From Mangifera indica (taxonomy: Eukaryota > Streptophyta > Magnoliopsida > Sapindales > Anacardiaceae), in contig NC_058140.1 of assembly GCF_011075055.1 (NCBI RefSeq), positions 14,571,945 to 14,635,944 on the forward strand: a DNA stretch of 64,000 nucleotides. Reading direction: 5' to 3'. A program made the translations under genes and the position numbers. Within the stretch, counting starts at the first letter, position 1. Every line of letters starts with the position of its first letter. Shown piece after piece: positions 21,730 to 32,600 of this stretch. The notes below the pieces were generated by a model. That model was given only the letters and a program-made list of their open reading frames with translations, was not told the DNA's origin and made no database searches.

Positions 21730-21964
21730 CTAGATGGGATAATATGCCAACCATCGACAAATCATAGCCAAACATTCCTTAGGCTTGTACTCTGGAGCTG
21801 TGTGACCCCCTCCCTGTCAAACACAATAAATTTTTATAATTCAATTAAAATTGATTGATTAAAATATAACAAAAAATAAAGATGTGATTTTCCTCTAGAG
21901 TATGCTTGCCTTCACAGTCGTGAATGTGAAACTGGACGGAATTTTATAATACTGTCTTGTGTAC
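21730..21964 (-). pseudogene. SCPL acyltransferase, last two exons only
   Basis: Minus-strand exons are 21910-21964 (YTRQYYKIPSSFTFTTVK) and 21730-21813 (GGGHTAPEYKPKECLAMICR, then WLAYYPI and stop). GGGHTAPEYKPKEC holds the catalytic histidine of the Ser-Asp-His triad and is the standard C-terminus of SCPL proteins. The intron between them starts with GC instead of GT (AAG|GCAAGC), a known minor donor type. The acceptor before the first exon is TATATAG. No earlier exon lies in the 137 bases before the N gap, nor was one recognised beyond it. The copy is therefore either split by the gap or a fragment. It is separate from, and transcriptionally upstream of, the remnant at 18987-19248, so at least two SCPL copies once lay in tandem. 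Confidence 0.75.
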
Positions 21965-22101
21965 CTATATAGAACAGTATGTATACTTAGTTTACGATAC
22001 AAAACATACAAACAGTTAAAAATTTATTAACTAAATTATGTGTAAACATTTTTTAGTACATATAATTAAATACACGAATTATGTGTTATTATGATTTGTA
22101 T

Positions 22102-22601
22102 NNNNNNNNNNNNNNNNNNNNNNNNNNNNNNNNNNNNNNNNNNNNNNNNNNNNNNNNNNNNNNNNNNNNNNNNNNNNNNNNNNNNNNNNNNNNNNNNNNN
22201 NNNNNNNNNNNNNNNNNNNNNNNNNNNNNNNNNNNNNNNNNNNNNNNNNNNNNNNNNNNNNNNNNNNNNNNNNNNNNNNNNNNNNNNNNNNNNNNNNNNN
22301 NNNNNNNNNNNNNNNNNNNNNNNNNNNNNNNNNNNNNNNNNNNNNNNNNNNNNNNNNNNNNNNNNNNNNNNNNNNNNNNNNNNNNNNNNNNNNNNNNNNN
22401 NNNNNNNNNNNNNNNNNNNNNNNNNNNNNNNNNNNNNNNNNNNNNNNNNNNNNNNNNNNNNNNNNNNNNNNNNNNNNNNNNNNNNNNNNNNNNNNNNNNN
22501 NNNNNNNNNNNNNNNNNNNNNNNNNNNNNNNNNNNNNNNNNNNNNNNNNNNNNNNNNNNNNNNNNNNNNNNNNNNNNNNNNNNNNNNNNNNNNNNNNNNN
22601 N
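22102..22601. other. Assembly gap of 500 N
   Basis: Exactly 500 undetermined bases. The round number suggests a placeholder, so the true distance is unknown. Upstream exons of the SCPL copy at 21730-21964 could lie within it. Confidence 0.99.
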
Positions 22602-25062
22602 CTTGACCATTTGCACAATAAATAATGTACTATTCAATAAATAATATTATTATTTAATATGTATTGTACACTGAAATTGGGGTTGTGTCTAGTTGAAAAG
22701 ATTATATATTTTAGTAATCTCCTATTTGTTTTTTTTTGGAAATATGAAACTGATGCTAGGTGGTCATATTCAAAAGATGGAATTATCAAGCCTAGTGTAA
22801 ATAAAATATTTATGCAACCTTTAGGAGTAGGGATGAAGATAGTAATTGCGCATGCATCTTCATTATTATGAAGTTGGTTGATTTGATGTCTTGTTCTTGC
22901 AACAACAAACACTCTGTTTACTCATAATTCATTCCCATTCATAATATATTATCTTAATTACCTTATTATGCTGAGAATTTGATTGGCTGGTGTTATTATT
23001 AACTTAATCAATCATCCCTTTTAATTAAAATGCAAAGATTGGTATACATGCCAGATATTATCAATTTTAAGCTCCAAAATCATAATCATCAACATTATAC
23101 TTAATTTGATATCTCTGATTGGCATTTGGCACTTGCAATAGAATGTCTGTTAACCTAATTTAAATAGATAATTGATTAGGATTTGAGATAATCTTTCATT
23201 TAGGTGGTGATTAGTTAACAGCAACATTTTGTGTTGCCAAAATTTCAATAGATTTTTTATGGTTGCCCATTACCAAATAAAATAGATGCTTTGATTTTGA
23301 GTTTGATGTTGGGCCACTTTCATGGGTAACTGAAATGTCATTAATTATGAACATGTTTAACGGTTAATTAATTAAACAAATTTAAAAAAAGGTAACCTAC
23401 GATGAATCCAGCCAACCCTTCATAATGAAATTCTGCTATTCAAATCTAAATAAAAAGCTCAGGTCCACCACCTTTGACAAAAGCGAAAATGCTCATTCTT
23501 GTTGATTTTCTACCCAACCAGAAAATTCTATCCATGTGTCTTTATTAATAAATTCCTCATAACAATAATAATAATTATTATTATTATAATGGTAAGAGTA
23601 GCATGGATCCGAATTATAAAATAATAACACAAACAGTAAATTGCATTTTCCCATACAAGGTTTGGCCTAAAAACACTTTTCACCCTTTGATGGAATAAAT
23701 CATACTTTTATAGCTAAAATCAAATTTAGTTACAAAAAGAACTAATATTATAAATGCAAAATAATAGTTTAACTATTAAAAAAATTTTAAAAAGTCCTCC
23801 ATTGATCTTACTTTAACATCTTAAATATAATAATTTAATCTGTTTACAAGTTTGAAAACTTAAAATTTAGTCTTTAAAATTTTAGTTGTCATTTGACTAG
23901 AATTTTACTGTTAACACCAATCGAGTTACATCATAGAGAGAAGATGACAATGATGAAAGCTTGATTGAGCTATGTCGTGGAAGGAGTTTGCAAGTAAGGG
24001 CTTTTCAATGAGTTTTGAGTGTGCTACAATCAATAGAGATAGAGGGTAGCCAACAAAAAGAAGATAAATGTTCAAAACGCTAAAATCCAGTCATTGAAGG
24101 CACCATCAAAAAGATGAGATACAATAAAAAGGTGCAACATAGACCAGAGAGAGATCACATGAGTGGCGTTAGCGAGTTTTGAGCGTTGATGATGAGGAAG
24201 TAATTGATAAAGAAATTGCAAGAGGGCATGGTTGCACCTATTACACTGATATTGATCCAATTGATGTGGAAGAGAGGCTGGCGGCTCAATGGTAGTGGTG
24301 GGGTTGATTAGGACACTCAAGAAGAAGAGGGTAAAGGTGAAGAAAAAAAAGAAGAAGATGGTGTTGATGAAAATTGACCTCTAAAGAGATTTTTGTAATT
24401 TTTGCTAATTTATGATGATAAGGTATTTTTGAAAAGTGAAATAGTTAAAGATAATATAATAATTTAAATTTCTAATATTGTGTCATTGTCTTAAATTTTG
24501 GGTGAGAAATTGCAATTTTTACCATTTTAAATTGGTCTTAAATTAAAAACCATTTTGCTGTTAGGAAGCCATCAATAAATTGTAAGAATTTAAATTGTTA
24601 AGAGTTGATGAGTAATACTAAATCTTTCTAATACTGTAATACCTAAACCAAACTTTATGGAAATTTTTGCCATTTTCAAAACCTCGGGAGAAACCTTTTA
24701 TTTTATCAAACCTTAGGGGACTAATGTTATATATTATTATTTCAAAAAAAAAGAAAATTCCCAATTAACTTTTCCTATAATTCTTTTTACCTTCAATTAC
24801 CCTAAAAGAGCTGCCTACTTTACGGGGCAAACAATTTTCCTTTTTTACTGCTTTTATTAACTGAAATAATCTTGAAAATGGTATATTTACAACAAATATT
24901 TAAGACAGCATAGAAGAAAAATAGGATTATGTGAACTGGAAAGTAATAAGAAACTTTAAAAAAAGAAGAGCAGTGAAAAGAAATAGAAAAAAAATACCAT
25001 TGGAGTTGCTTTAAATTCGGACAAAATGATGAATAAGTAGCCAGGCCATTCCTTCAGTCATC
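22602..25062. other. Intergenic region with repeat debris
   Basis: No gene is recognised. About 23650-24730 looks repeat-derived: it starts with TTTGGCCTAAAAACAC followed by TTTTCACCC, an end pattern similar to the MITE family in this window. Further on are GAAGAAGAGG-rich stretches and a CAAACCTTAGGGGACT-type tail common in dispersed plant repeats. Ends and target duplications could not be defined. The last few hundred bases are the WLIM1 promoter. Confidence 0.35.
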
Positions 25063-25069
25063 TATAAAT
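25063..25069 (+). promoter_or_regulatory. Likely TATA box of WLIM1
   Basis: TATAAAT sits about 150 bp upstream of the WLIM1 start codon. A transcription start about 30 bp downstream would leave a leader of about 120 bases, a normal length for a plant gene. Position and match are the only evidence. Confidence 0.45.
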
Positions 25070-25219
25070 CTGTTTTTGGCAATTCATTGCTCTCATAAAA
25101 TCCCCATATTTCTCTTTTTATTTTTATTCATCAATAATCAACCATCTATCAACAACCCTTTCCTCTTCTCCATAAATCTTTTTTATAATCATACACAAGG
25201 AGAAAGTAGAGATCTGGCC

Positions 25220-26368
25220 ATGGCTACATTTGCAGGAACTCAACAGAAATGCATGGCCTGTAACAAGACTGTGTATATTGTTGATAAGTTAACTGCTGAT
25301 AACAGAGTCTTCCACAAGGGTTGTTTCAGGTGCCACCATTGCAATCGCACTCTCAAGGTAATCCCTGTATTCTCTTTCTTTCCTTTTGGTATATGGAATC
25401 TGGGATCAATTCAAGAAGAAATTCAGAAAAAAAAAAAAACACCCACTTATTCTTGAGAAGCAACTAACAGATCAAAAACATATGTAGCAATTTTACATGA
25501 AAAAATAAAAATGAACTGATGATATTTGATTGTTGCAAGCTCCATTCCAATTGGGATCCTTCATTTTTGTCTTAACATTTCTGCTAATATGTACATTGTG
25601 TATTATTTTCTTATGAATCTCAAAAATGTTTTTGTTAATTTGCAGCTGAGCAACTACAATTCTTTTGACGGAGTGCTGTATTGCAGGCCTCACTTTGATC
25701 AAATCTTCAAGAGAACTGGCAGTCTGGAGAAGAGTTTTGAAGGTAATAATAATAACCAGTCTTGCAATCTCCAGTTGAGTTGATCTGATTTGACAATCTG
25801 CTTGTCTTTTTCCAGGAACACCAAAAATCTTGAAACCTGAAAAGCCTGCTGAGCACAAAGAGGTACTTTGTTGAAAACAATATAATATGAAGCCTTTAGA
25901 ATTCAATCCATGCTTTTCCTTGTAACTCACTCTTCATTTCTTCTAACAGAATGCGCAGAAAGTCTCCAACATGTTTGCTGGTACCAGAGACAAATGTGTT
26001 GGCTGCGACAAAACTGTTTATCCGACTGAGAAGGTAACAGAAGAAAGGAAACTAGTTGTTTTCTATTAAAATCTTATGGAGAAAGAAGTATATATAAATT
26101 TATGTTTAAAATTGAGTAATGTTGTATGTAATGAATGTTGTGGTAGATCTCTGTGAATGGAACTGCATACCACAGGAGCTGCTTCAAATGCAGCCATGGA
26201 GGGTGCACAATTAGCCCATCAAACTACATAGCCCACGAGGGAAAACTCTACTGCAAGCATCACCACATTCAGCTCTTCAAGGAGAAAGGAAACTACAGCC
26301 AGCTTGAGACTGATCATGACAAGAGTCCCACAACCGACAAACAAGCTTCTGTGGAAATTGCTACTTAA
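25220..26368 (+). CDS. WLIM1-type two-LIM-domain actin-bundling protein, 5 exons
   Basis: Exons are 25220-25357, 25646-25742, 25816-25862, 25950-26033 and 26147-26368, giving 195 residues. Plant two-LIM proteins of this type bind and bundle actin filaments and also shuttle to the nucleus. LIM domain 1 spans about residues 11-62, with zinc ligands C11, C14, H32, C35, C38, C41 and C59...H62. LIM domain 2 starts at C110/C113 (KCVGCDKTVYP) and includes YHRSCFKCSHGGC and LYCKHHH. The linker GTPKILKPEKPAEHKENAQK joins them. The start MATFAGTQQKCMAC and the segment SNYIAHEGKLYCKHHHIQLF match WLIM1 rather than WLIM2 or the pollen PLIM2 type. The C-terminal tail is short (about 25 residues after the second LIM). 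All joins keep frame and splice consensus; a TATA box lies 150 bp upstream. Confidence 0.93.
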
Positions 26369-29300
26369 TCAAATGAATTTTCTTGTATGGATGGCTTTTT
26401 AATTTTTTTTTCACTTGCCATGATTTGTGGGCAGTGATGGATGGGTTGTTGAGATTTCTAAGCGAGGTTGAGTGGGTAAAATAAGATTTACCACAATTTG
26501 TTGAAGAATTTGCTTGAATTTTTATGTATTATCACAAATTAGTGATCCAAATTTATGAATACAAATATGACACCACAGAATCTATTAAGAAAATTAAATT
26601 ATGTGTACTCATTTTAAATATGTAAATAGATACGTATTAGATATATGTCATTATATAATTACGTGATTTTGAATTAAAGATAAAATAACATTCAATTATA
26701 TAATAATACATATAAAAATATATTCGAAATAAATACATATAATATTGTTCATGTTATAACAAATCCAAAACAAGAATAACAATTTCTATTGCTATTTTGG
26801 CGTTAAACTGAATGCATTTGATCCGTGAATTCTATTTTAAATTTATTAATTTCAATGATATGAAACCTCATAATTATGGGGTCCTTCGTCCAAAAAGTTG
26901 AATGTAAATGGAATGCTACAAGCTTACAAACTTGATAGAAACACAAGATGTTCATGCTGGCTAAAACATGGACCCTTTGTCCAAAAAATAACATGATTTC
27001 AACAGACCATTAATCTGATAAAAGATGGTCCGAAATGGGGTAATTAGCTCAGCTCAAGCGAGTTCAAGTTTGAACTTGAGTTTTAAGAATGCTCGATTTA
27101 TCAAGCTCGTAAATCTAAAAAATTTCGATATGAATCATTTAAAATAATATTATTTTGATAAATATGCATCAAACAATATTTATCAAAGAATGCTTGATTC
27201 ATCAAACTCGTAAATTAAAAAATTTTGATATGAATCGATTAAAATAACGTTATTTTGATAAATATGTATCAAACGATATCGTTTTAGTCATTTTTTGTTT
27301 AATCGAAGTACCAAACCGAACTCAAAACTTAGTTTGAGTTCAACTTCTCTCAAATGAGTTGAACTTCAACACCTTTGAGACAAATTCGGCAAACTCGAGC
27401 TTGAACTTAGGTGAACTCAAATTCAATTAAGTTTAAATCCAAATAATTTGCTTGCAAAATTACACACACACACACATAAGTGACAAGAATCATTTCGGCA
27501 TGATAGAAAATCAAGTATGGATGAAAATATTATTGATATAAAATATGGATCAACTAAAATTTAATTATAATTTTGAAAAAGATTAATGCAATTTATACAA
27601 CTAAAATATATTGAAATATTGAAAATCGAAATACTTCCTATTTGCTCATCCAAATCTTCAAAAGATCTAAAATGAAAAAACTGTAAAGAATTTTATTGAA
27701 TTTGTCAAATGATAAAATTATTACAAATTTGAATTCTTACATAAATTATTGAGCTTTATAGACAAATGTTTTAAATATTTTGTCACCTCTTTTAAGATTT
27801 TTGGCGTATTTATAACAAAAACTTGAACTATTATAACAAATAAAATTATTATAAATTTGAATTTTACAAGAATTATTGAGCTTTGCAGACGAACTTTTTG
27901 AATATCTTGTCACATTTTTCAAAATTTTCACCTTTACAAGAAACACTTTTAAATATTGAAACTTTGTGATAGAGAATCTTGCAAATAATATAAAACTTTA
28001 AACACCCTTAAATGTCTAAAAACTTTGCCCTATCTTGCGGCATTTTCATCTTATATGAAACATGTGAATTTTTTTTTTTAACTTTGTTTAGAAATCGTTT
28101 TATTTTTAAGTTATATTTTAACCTTTTCTCTTATATTTTTGTTTACAGGACAATCAAGTAAATGTCACTTCTTTAACTAATTTTAGCATTGATTTTGACT
28201 TAACGAGTAACATTTAGATAAGTTCAAATGACCTAATGAGTAACATGCACATATATTTATATAGTTATACACACATACATAAGTGACAAGAACAATTTCA
28301 GCATAGTAGAAAATCAAGTATGGATGAAAATATGATTGATGTAAAATATGGATCAACTAAAATTTAATTATAATTTTGAAAACAATGGATGCAATTTATA
28401 CAATTAAAATATATTGAAATATTGAAAATTAAATTACTTACTATTTGTTAATCCAAATCTTCACAAAGATTTAGAATAAAAAAATTGTAAAAAATTTTAT
28501 TGAACTTGCTAAATATGATAACTTAGTTCTCAACTGAAAACTTCAACCTATTTATAACGTAAATTTTGAACTATTACAACTAATAAAATTATTATAAATT
28601 TGAATTCTTGTAAGAATTATTGAGTTTTACATACAAATCTTTTGAATATCTTGTCACCTCTTTAAAGATTTCTAACGTATTTATAACACAAATTTTGAAT
28701 TATTACAACTAATAAAATTATTATAAATTTGAATTTTTATAGGAATTATTGAGTTTTACAGACAAATCTTTTGAATATCTTGTCACCTCTTTCAAGATTT
28801 TCAGTTTTGCAGGAAGTACTTTTAAATATTGACACATTGTGATAAAAGATCATGTAAATAATGTGAAACTTTAACAGCCTTAATCTCTTGCGGCCTTTTC
28901 ATCTTATAAGAAACATGTGAATTGTTTTTGTTTTTTAACTTTGTTCGAAAATCTTTGTATTTTTCAGTTGCTTTTGTTTACAGATGATCAGATGAATGTC
29001 ACTCCTTTGATTAATTTTGGCATAGATTTTGACCCAACATTTGGATAAATTCAAATGATGAAAGATTCTTGCAAAATTCATCGAATCTTTCCGAATCTAC
29101 TAAAATTCTGAATTTAATTTCTTGTTTAAGAAATTCTTTAGACCATTTGCTTGAGTCATTGGCCTTTAGGATTACTCCTCTTGATTGAATCATACTGAAG
29201 AAATTAGAGAATCCCCAGAAATGATTTAAATAAATATTGAAACCTGAAGCTTTGGCTAAGGCTTTTCCACAACAATAATAAATATTAATCCAATCATGAT

Positions 29301-29659
29301 ATGACTGTACAGCATACAAGCAACTGACAAATAAACCCATTTATATATTTCAAGGACTGAAGCTGCCAACATTCCCGAAACCACACCACGTTCAAATCGT
29401 TAGGGCATTCATTAACAATGACATGATTTTGCAACATCTTCCACTCAGCCTATTTTGACATTGTCTCCTGGAGTGCAGCTGCATTTTCATTTCCTTCCTC
29501 CTTGCCCTTGTAGATTTTCTTTCATGTCCTAAATCACAGGATATCTACATATATACAAAGTACCAATAACTTCCAGGACAAGTATCAACTGGAGCCAACA
29601 ATTAACAACCAGAGTACGTGGCAAGTCCTGTATCAGCGTGACTTCTAACCAGCCTCGCT
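26369..29659. other. Intergenic, mostly diverged repeats
   Basis: The stretch begins with the WLIM1 3' UTR. About 27030-27430 is a GAGCTC/AACTTGAG-rich repeat with internal near copies (CTCGTAAATCTAAAAAATTT then TATGAATC; ATTTTGATAAATATGTATCA). About 27468-29050 is a pair of long direct repeats, listed separately. The last 600 bases are 3' UTR and downstream sequence of the coiled-coil gene. No additional gene is recognised. Confidence 0.5.
27468..29050. repeat. Two ~750-bp direct repeats, each with internal ~127-bp duplicates
   Basis: Copy 1 starts at 27468 and copy 2 at about 28269. Both open with ACATAAGTGACAAGAA, continue with AAAATCAAGTATGGATGAAA, and near their ends share TTTGTTTACAG followed by TCAATG-type text and ATTTTGACCCAAC / ATTTTGACTTAAC. 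Inside each copy a unit of about 127 bp containing ATTATTATAAATTTGAATT and AATATCTTGTCACC occurs twice (near 27718, 27844, 28588 and 28718). The copies differ at many positions, so the duplication is old. No open frame or terminal structure identifies the element; an LTR or satellite origin is possible. Confidence 0.7.
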
Positions 29660-32600
29660 TCATGAACCCCTTATGGCTGCACTGTCTTTCAATATCTGAG
29701 ATGCAAGTATTACTAACTCCACCATCTCAAATCCAGCAGCAGAAACAGAATCTATCTTTTCACTGCAAGAGTCCACATATATATCTAGTGCACTGCCAAT
29801 AGTTTCACCAATTGATCCGTCATCTGCATCAGCTGACCAACTTAAAGGTAGGGAGCTGCCCAGGGCAGTCTTTACAAGTTTTGCGTCGGTAATGATTTCA
29901 TCAAGAGAATCAGACATGCCAGTAGTAAATGTGCCCTCAGAAGTAACTGATTCTTTGACCTGCCAAGAACATTACAGCTATATACATTTCATTTCTTAAA
30001 AAGAAAAATTATGGATTAAAAGAGCAATATGGAAAATAATACTAACACAGCATAACTCTTCCCATCCAAAATGAAAATGAGATTCCAAGCAGTGGGAAAA
30101 ATGCAGCACCACAAAATAAAAATATGACTATTCAGATGGATCAACATATCTAACCAAACATTTAAAAAACTGTTGGATCCCTAGTCTCATACCCAAGCAA
30201 AAAGGAAAAATGCACATCCTATCTATTGGAGAAAATGAACTATGATATCAAAGCACTAAAACTACCTTGGAAAGTGAGACACGAAGTCTATGAATTGAAG
30301 TGGTCAGATGCTCCATACTTTCCATGCTCTCCTTAAGGGTTGCATTTTCAATCCTCATTCTGAAAAAAAATATATATATATAAGAAACAATAATATACAA
30401 GAAATAAGAGGAGATAAGGCACAAATCATTTTCATGTGAATTTGATCTAAAGATCAGTATAAAAAACAAAGGGGGCATCCTATGCATGAATGTGAACCAC
30501 ATAGCCATATCCCGCAATTTGAAGAAAGTTTCAGAAAGCAATCACCAACCTGGCAAAATCCATACTACTGGACCTTCTGGCAGTCATGTCACCTGCATTA
30601 TTTAGGTGAGTTTGAGTGTCCGGTCCACTGAAATCTTGTGCACCAATCCAACGTCTTAGATATGTTTTCTTCAACAAATTCCTTAACCTTCCATCTCTTT
30701 CAGGGGTAACAAGTCTATTTTCCCCCATTTCAGCCCAATGTTTTCCTTCTTTCATTCCATTACTGATTTTCCTACACAACATAATCAGAGGTACTTCTGT
30801 TAAATCATCAGAATTGAAACCAAGTATCAGTTGAAGATGGATAGATTTTTCCAGTAAGCAAAAGGTTATAGGTACTACAGATATATTACAACAATATACA
30901 TCATAGCACAGTGAAACATCTAAATCAATCATCCAAAGATGAGGGTACAAAAGAAACAATCAGTCAAGACTCGAGTACTTGAAAATAATTAATTTAGGAC
31001 AAACACATGAAATACTAGTTATCTAACTGGTTTGTCTTACTCTCGAAAAAGTGGTAAGCAGTACCATTAATTTCAATGTGCTTGCTTTATCAAAGAAAAA
31101 CCAGCAAAGCACCATCACAAGGAATGACTAGATTACAAGCCACACGATTACCTCCGCATGCTACTTAATTGAATAAATAATTAAAAAGCCATAAAGCCTC
31201 TTTTGCTGGTTTTGCAAAGAAGGAATCCTAAACTAATTAAGCTATAATAGTATAGACCAATGAAACATCTTAAAATAGGGCATGACAATCTGCATGTAAA
31301 CTGAGAAGACAAGGGATATTCCAACCACAAGCTGATATAAAAACATTCAGCATTCAGCTTTGTTATGGATGAACACAAAAGAAATTCCAAAATCGATTCC
31401 ACTGTGATAAATGGGCTTGGGTTGAACTAAGACCCAAAAGCTAAATCAAGGGAGAGGGGTTTCCAACGATATACCAGATCAGCCCAGCAACTTGGTGACA
31501 TGGAATAAATTCAACATTTAATACCCTCCCTCACACATACACTGAGGCCTGAGGTCCAAACCCATCATTGCTTGCAAACTCATAGTTAAGGTACCATGAT
31601 ATGTGGACATGATCAGTACTTCCTCCCAAAAACTAGCTCAAAGGATAAGGGTGCACAACCACATATATACACCATAACAACTAGAGGGGAATGGGTCCAC
31701 GTATCATGTTATGAAAACAAGACAGACTCAAAAACCGGAACTGGCCAATTCCAAGGATTTAGGAATTGGAACCAGAACCAACTAGGACAAGTTTTTACTT
31801 GAAATCCACCCAGTTGGTTCCAATTCCTCCTGGCACTATTCACTGGCAGCACAAACAAAGAAATCAATGCACAATGAAAATATTAATATGAACCAAATTT
31901 AGTTTTTCTTGGCACTTATGTTAGAGTAGCACTTTAAGCAACTAATAATTAAGCATCCACAAAATTACAACATGAAGTTCCGTTGATTTCCTAAATCATT
32001 TGCAATTTAAAGTTCAAATATGTCCATTTCTAAGATGAATGAATACAATCCCAAAATTCAAAAAAGTTTAATCAAATAACATCATTATCTTAGAGGGGCA
32101 ATTTGGTCATATCCACTAACTCGTAATAATTTAAATTTTAATGGCTCAAACAGTTCATCAAAAATAGGGGGATTTTTGCTATTTCCGAAACCTCACAGTG
32201 ATTAATATCATCAACTTAATAATAAGAGATAAAGATACATAATTTTGGATTTCACAAGAAAAGGACACACAGTTATTCACATATTTAATTCTTACTTGAA
32301 AGTCACAGCACATTAACAGTAACAGAACTAATATTTCTGCCAAAAAAAAAATCATACTCTTGTAGCAGATGGAGTTCCTGCTTTAACTGTGCCATCTCCA
32401 TGAGAGCTTTTACCTTTTCATTGGTAACCTGAACCATTGAAGGATTCAACCCAATCAATAAGCTTTGCAGTGACAAGGCTATTAAAATTGAGTTCAGTTT
32501 CATCAAATAACATCATTATCCAACAAAAGCAACAAGGAATGCAACTTTCAGTTAAGGGCACAAATTTATTCAAGATTATAAAAGCATATCAATCACAAGA

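Noticed and set aside
22079..22644. Open frames across the N run
   Set aside because: They exist only because undetermined bases contain no stop codons.
29011..29340. 109-codon open frame on the minus strand
   Set aside because: No recognisable motif; it overlaps the end of the direct-repeat region and lacks splice partners.
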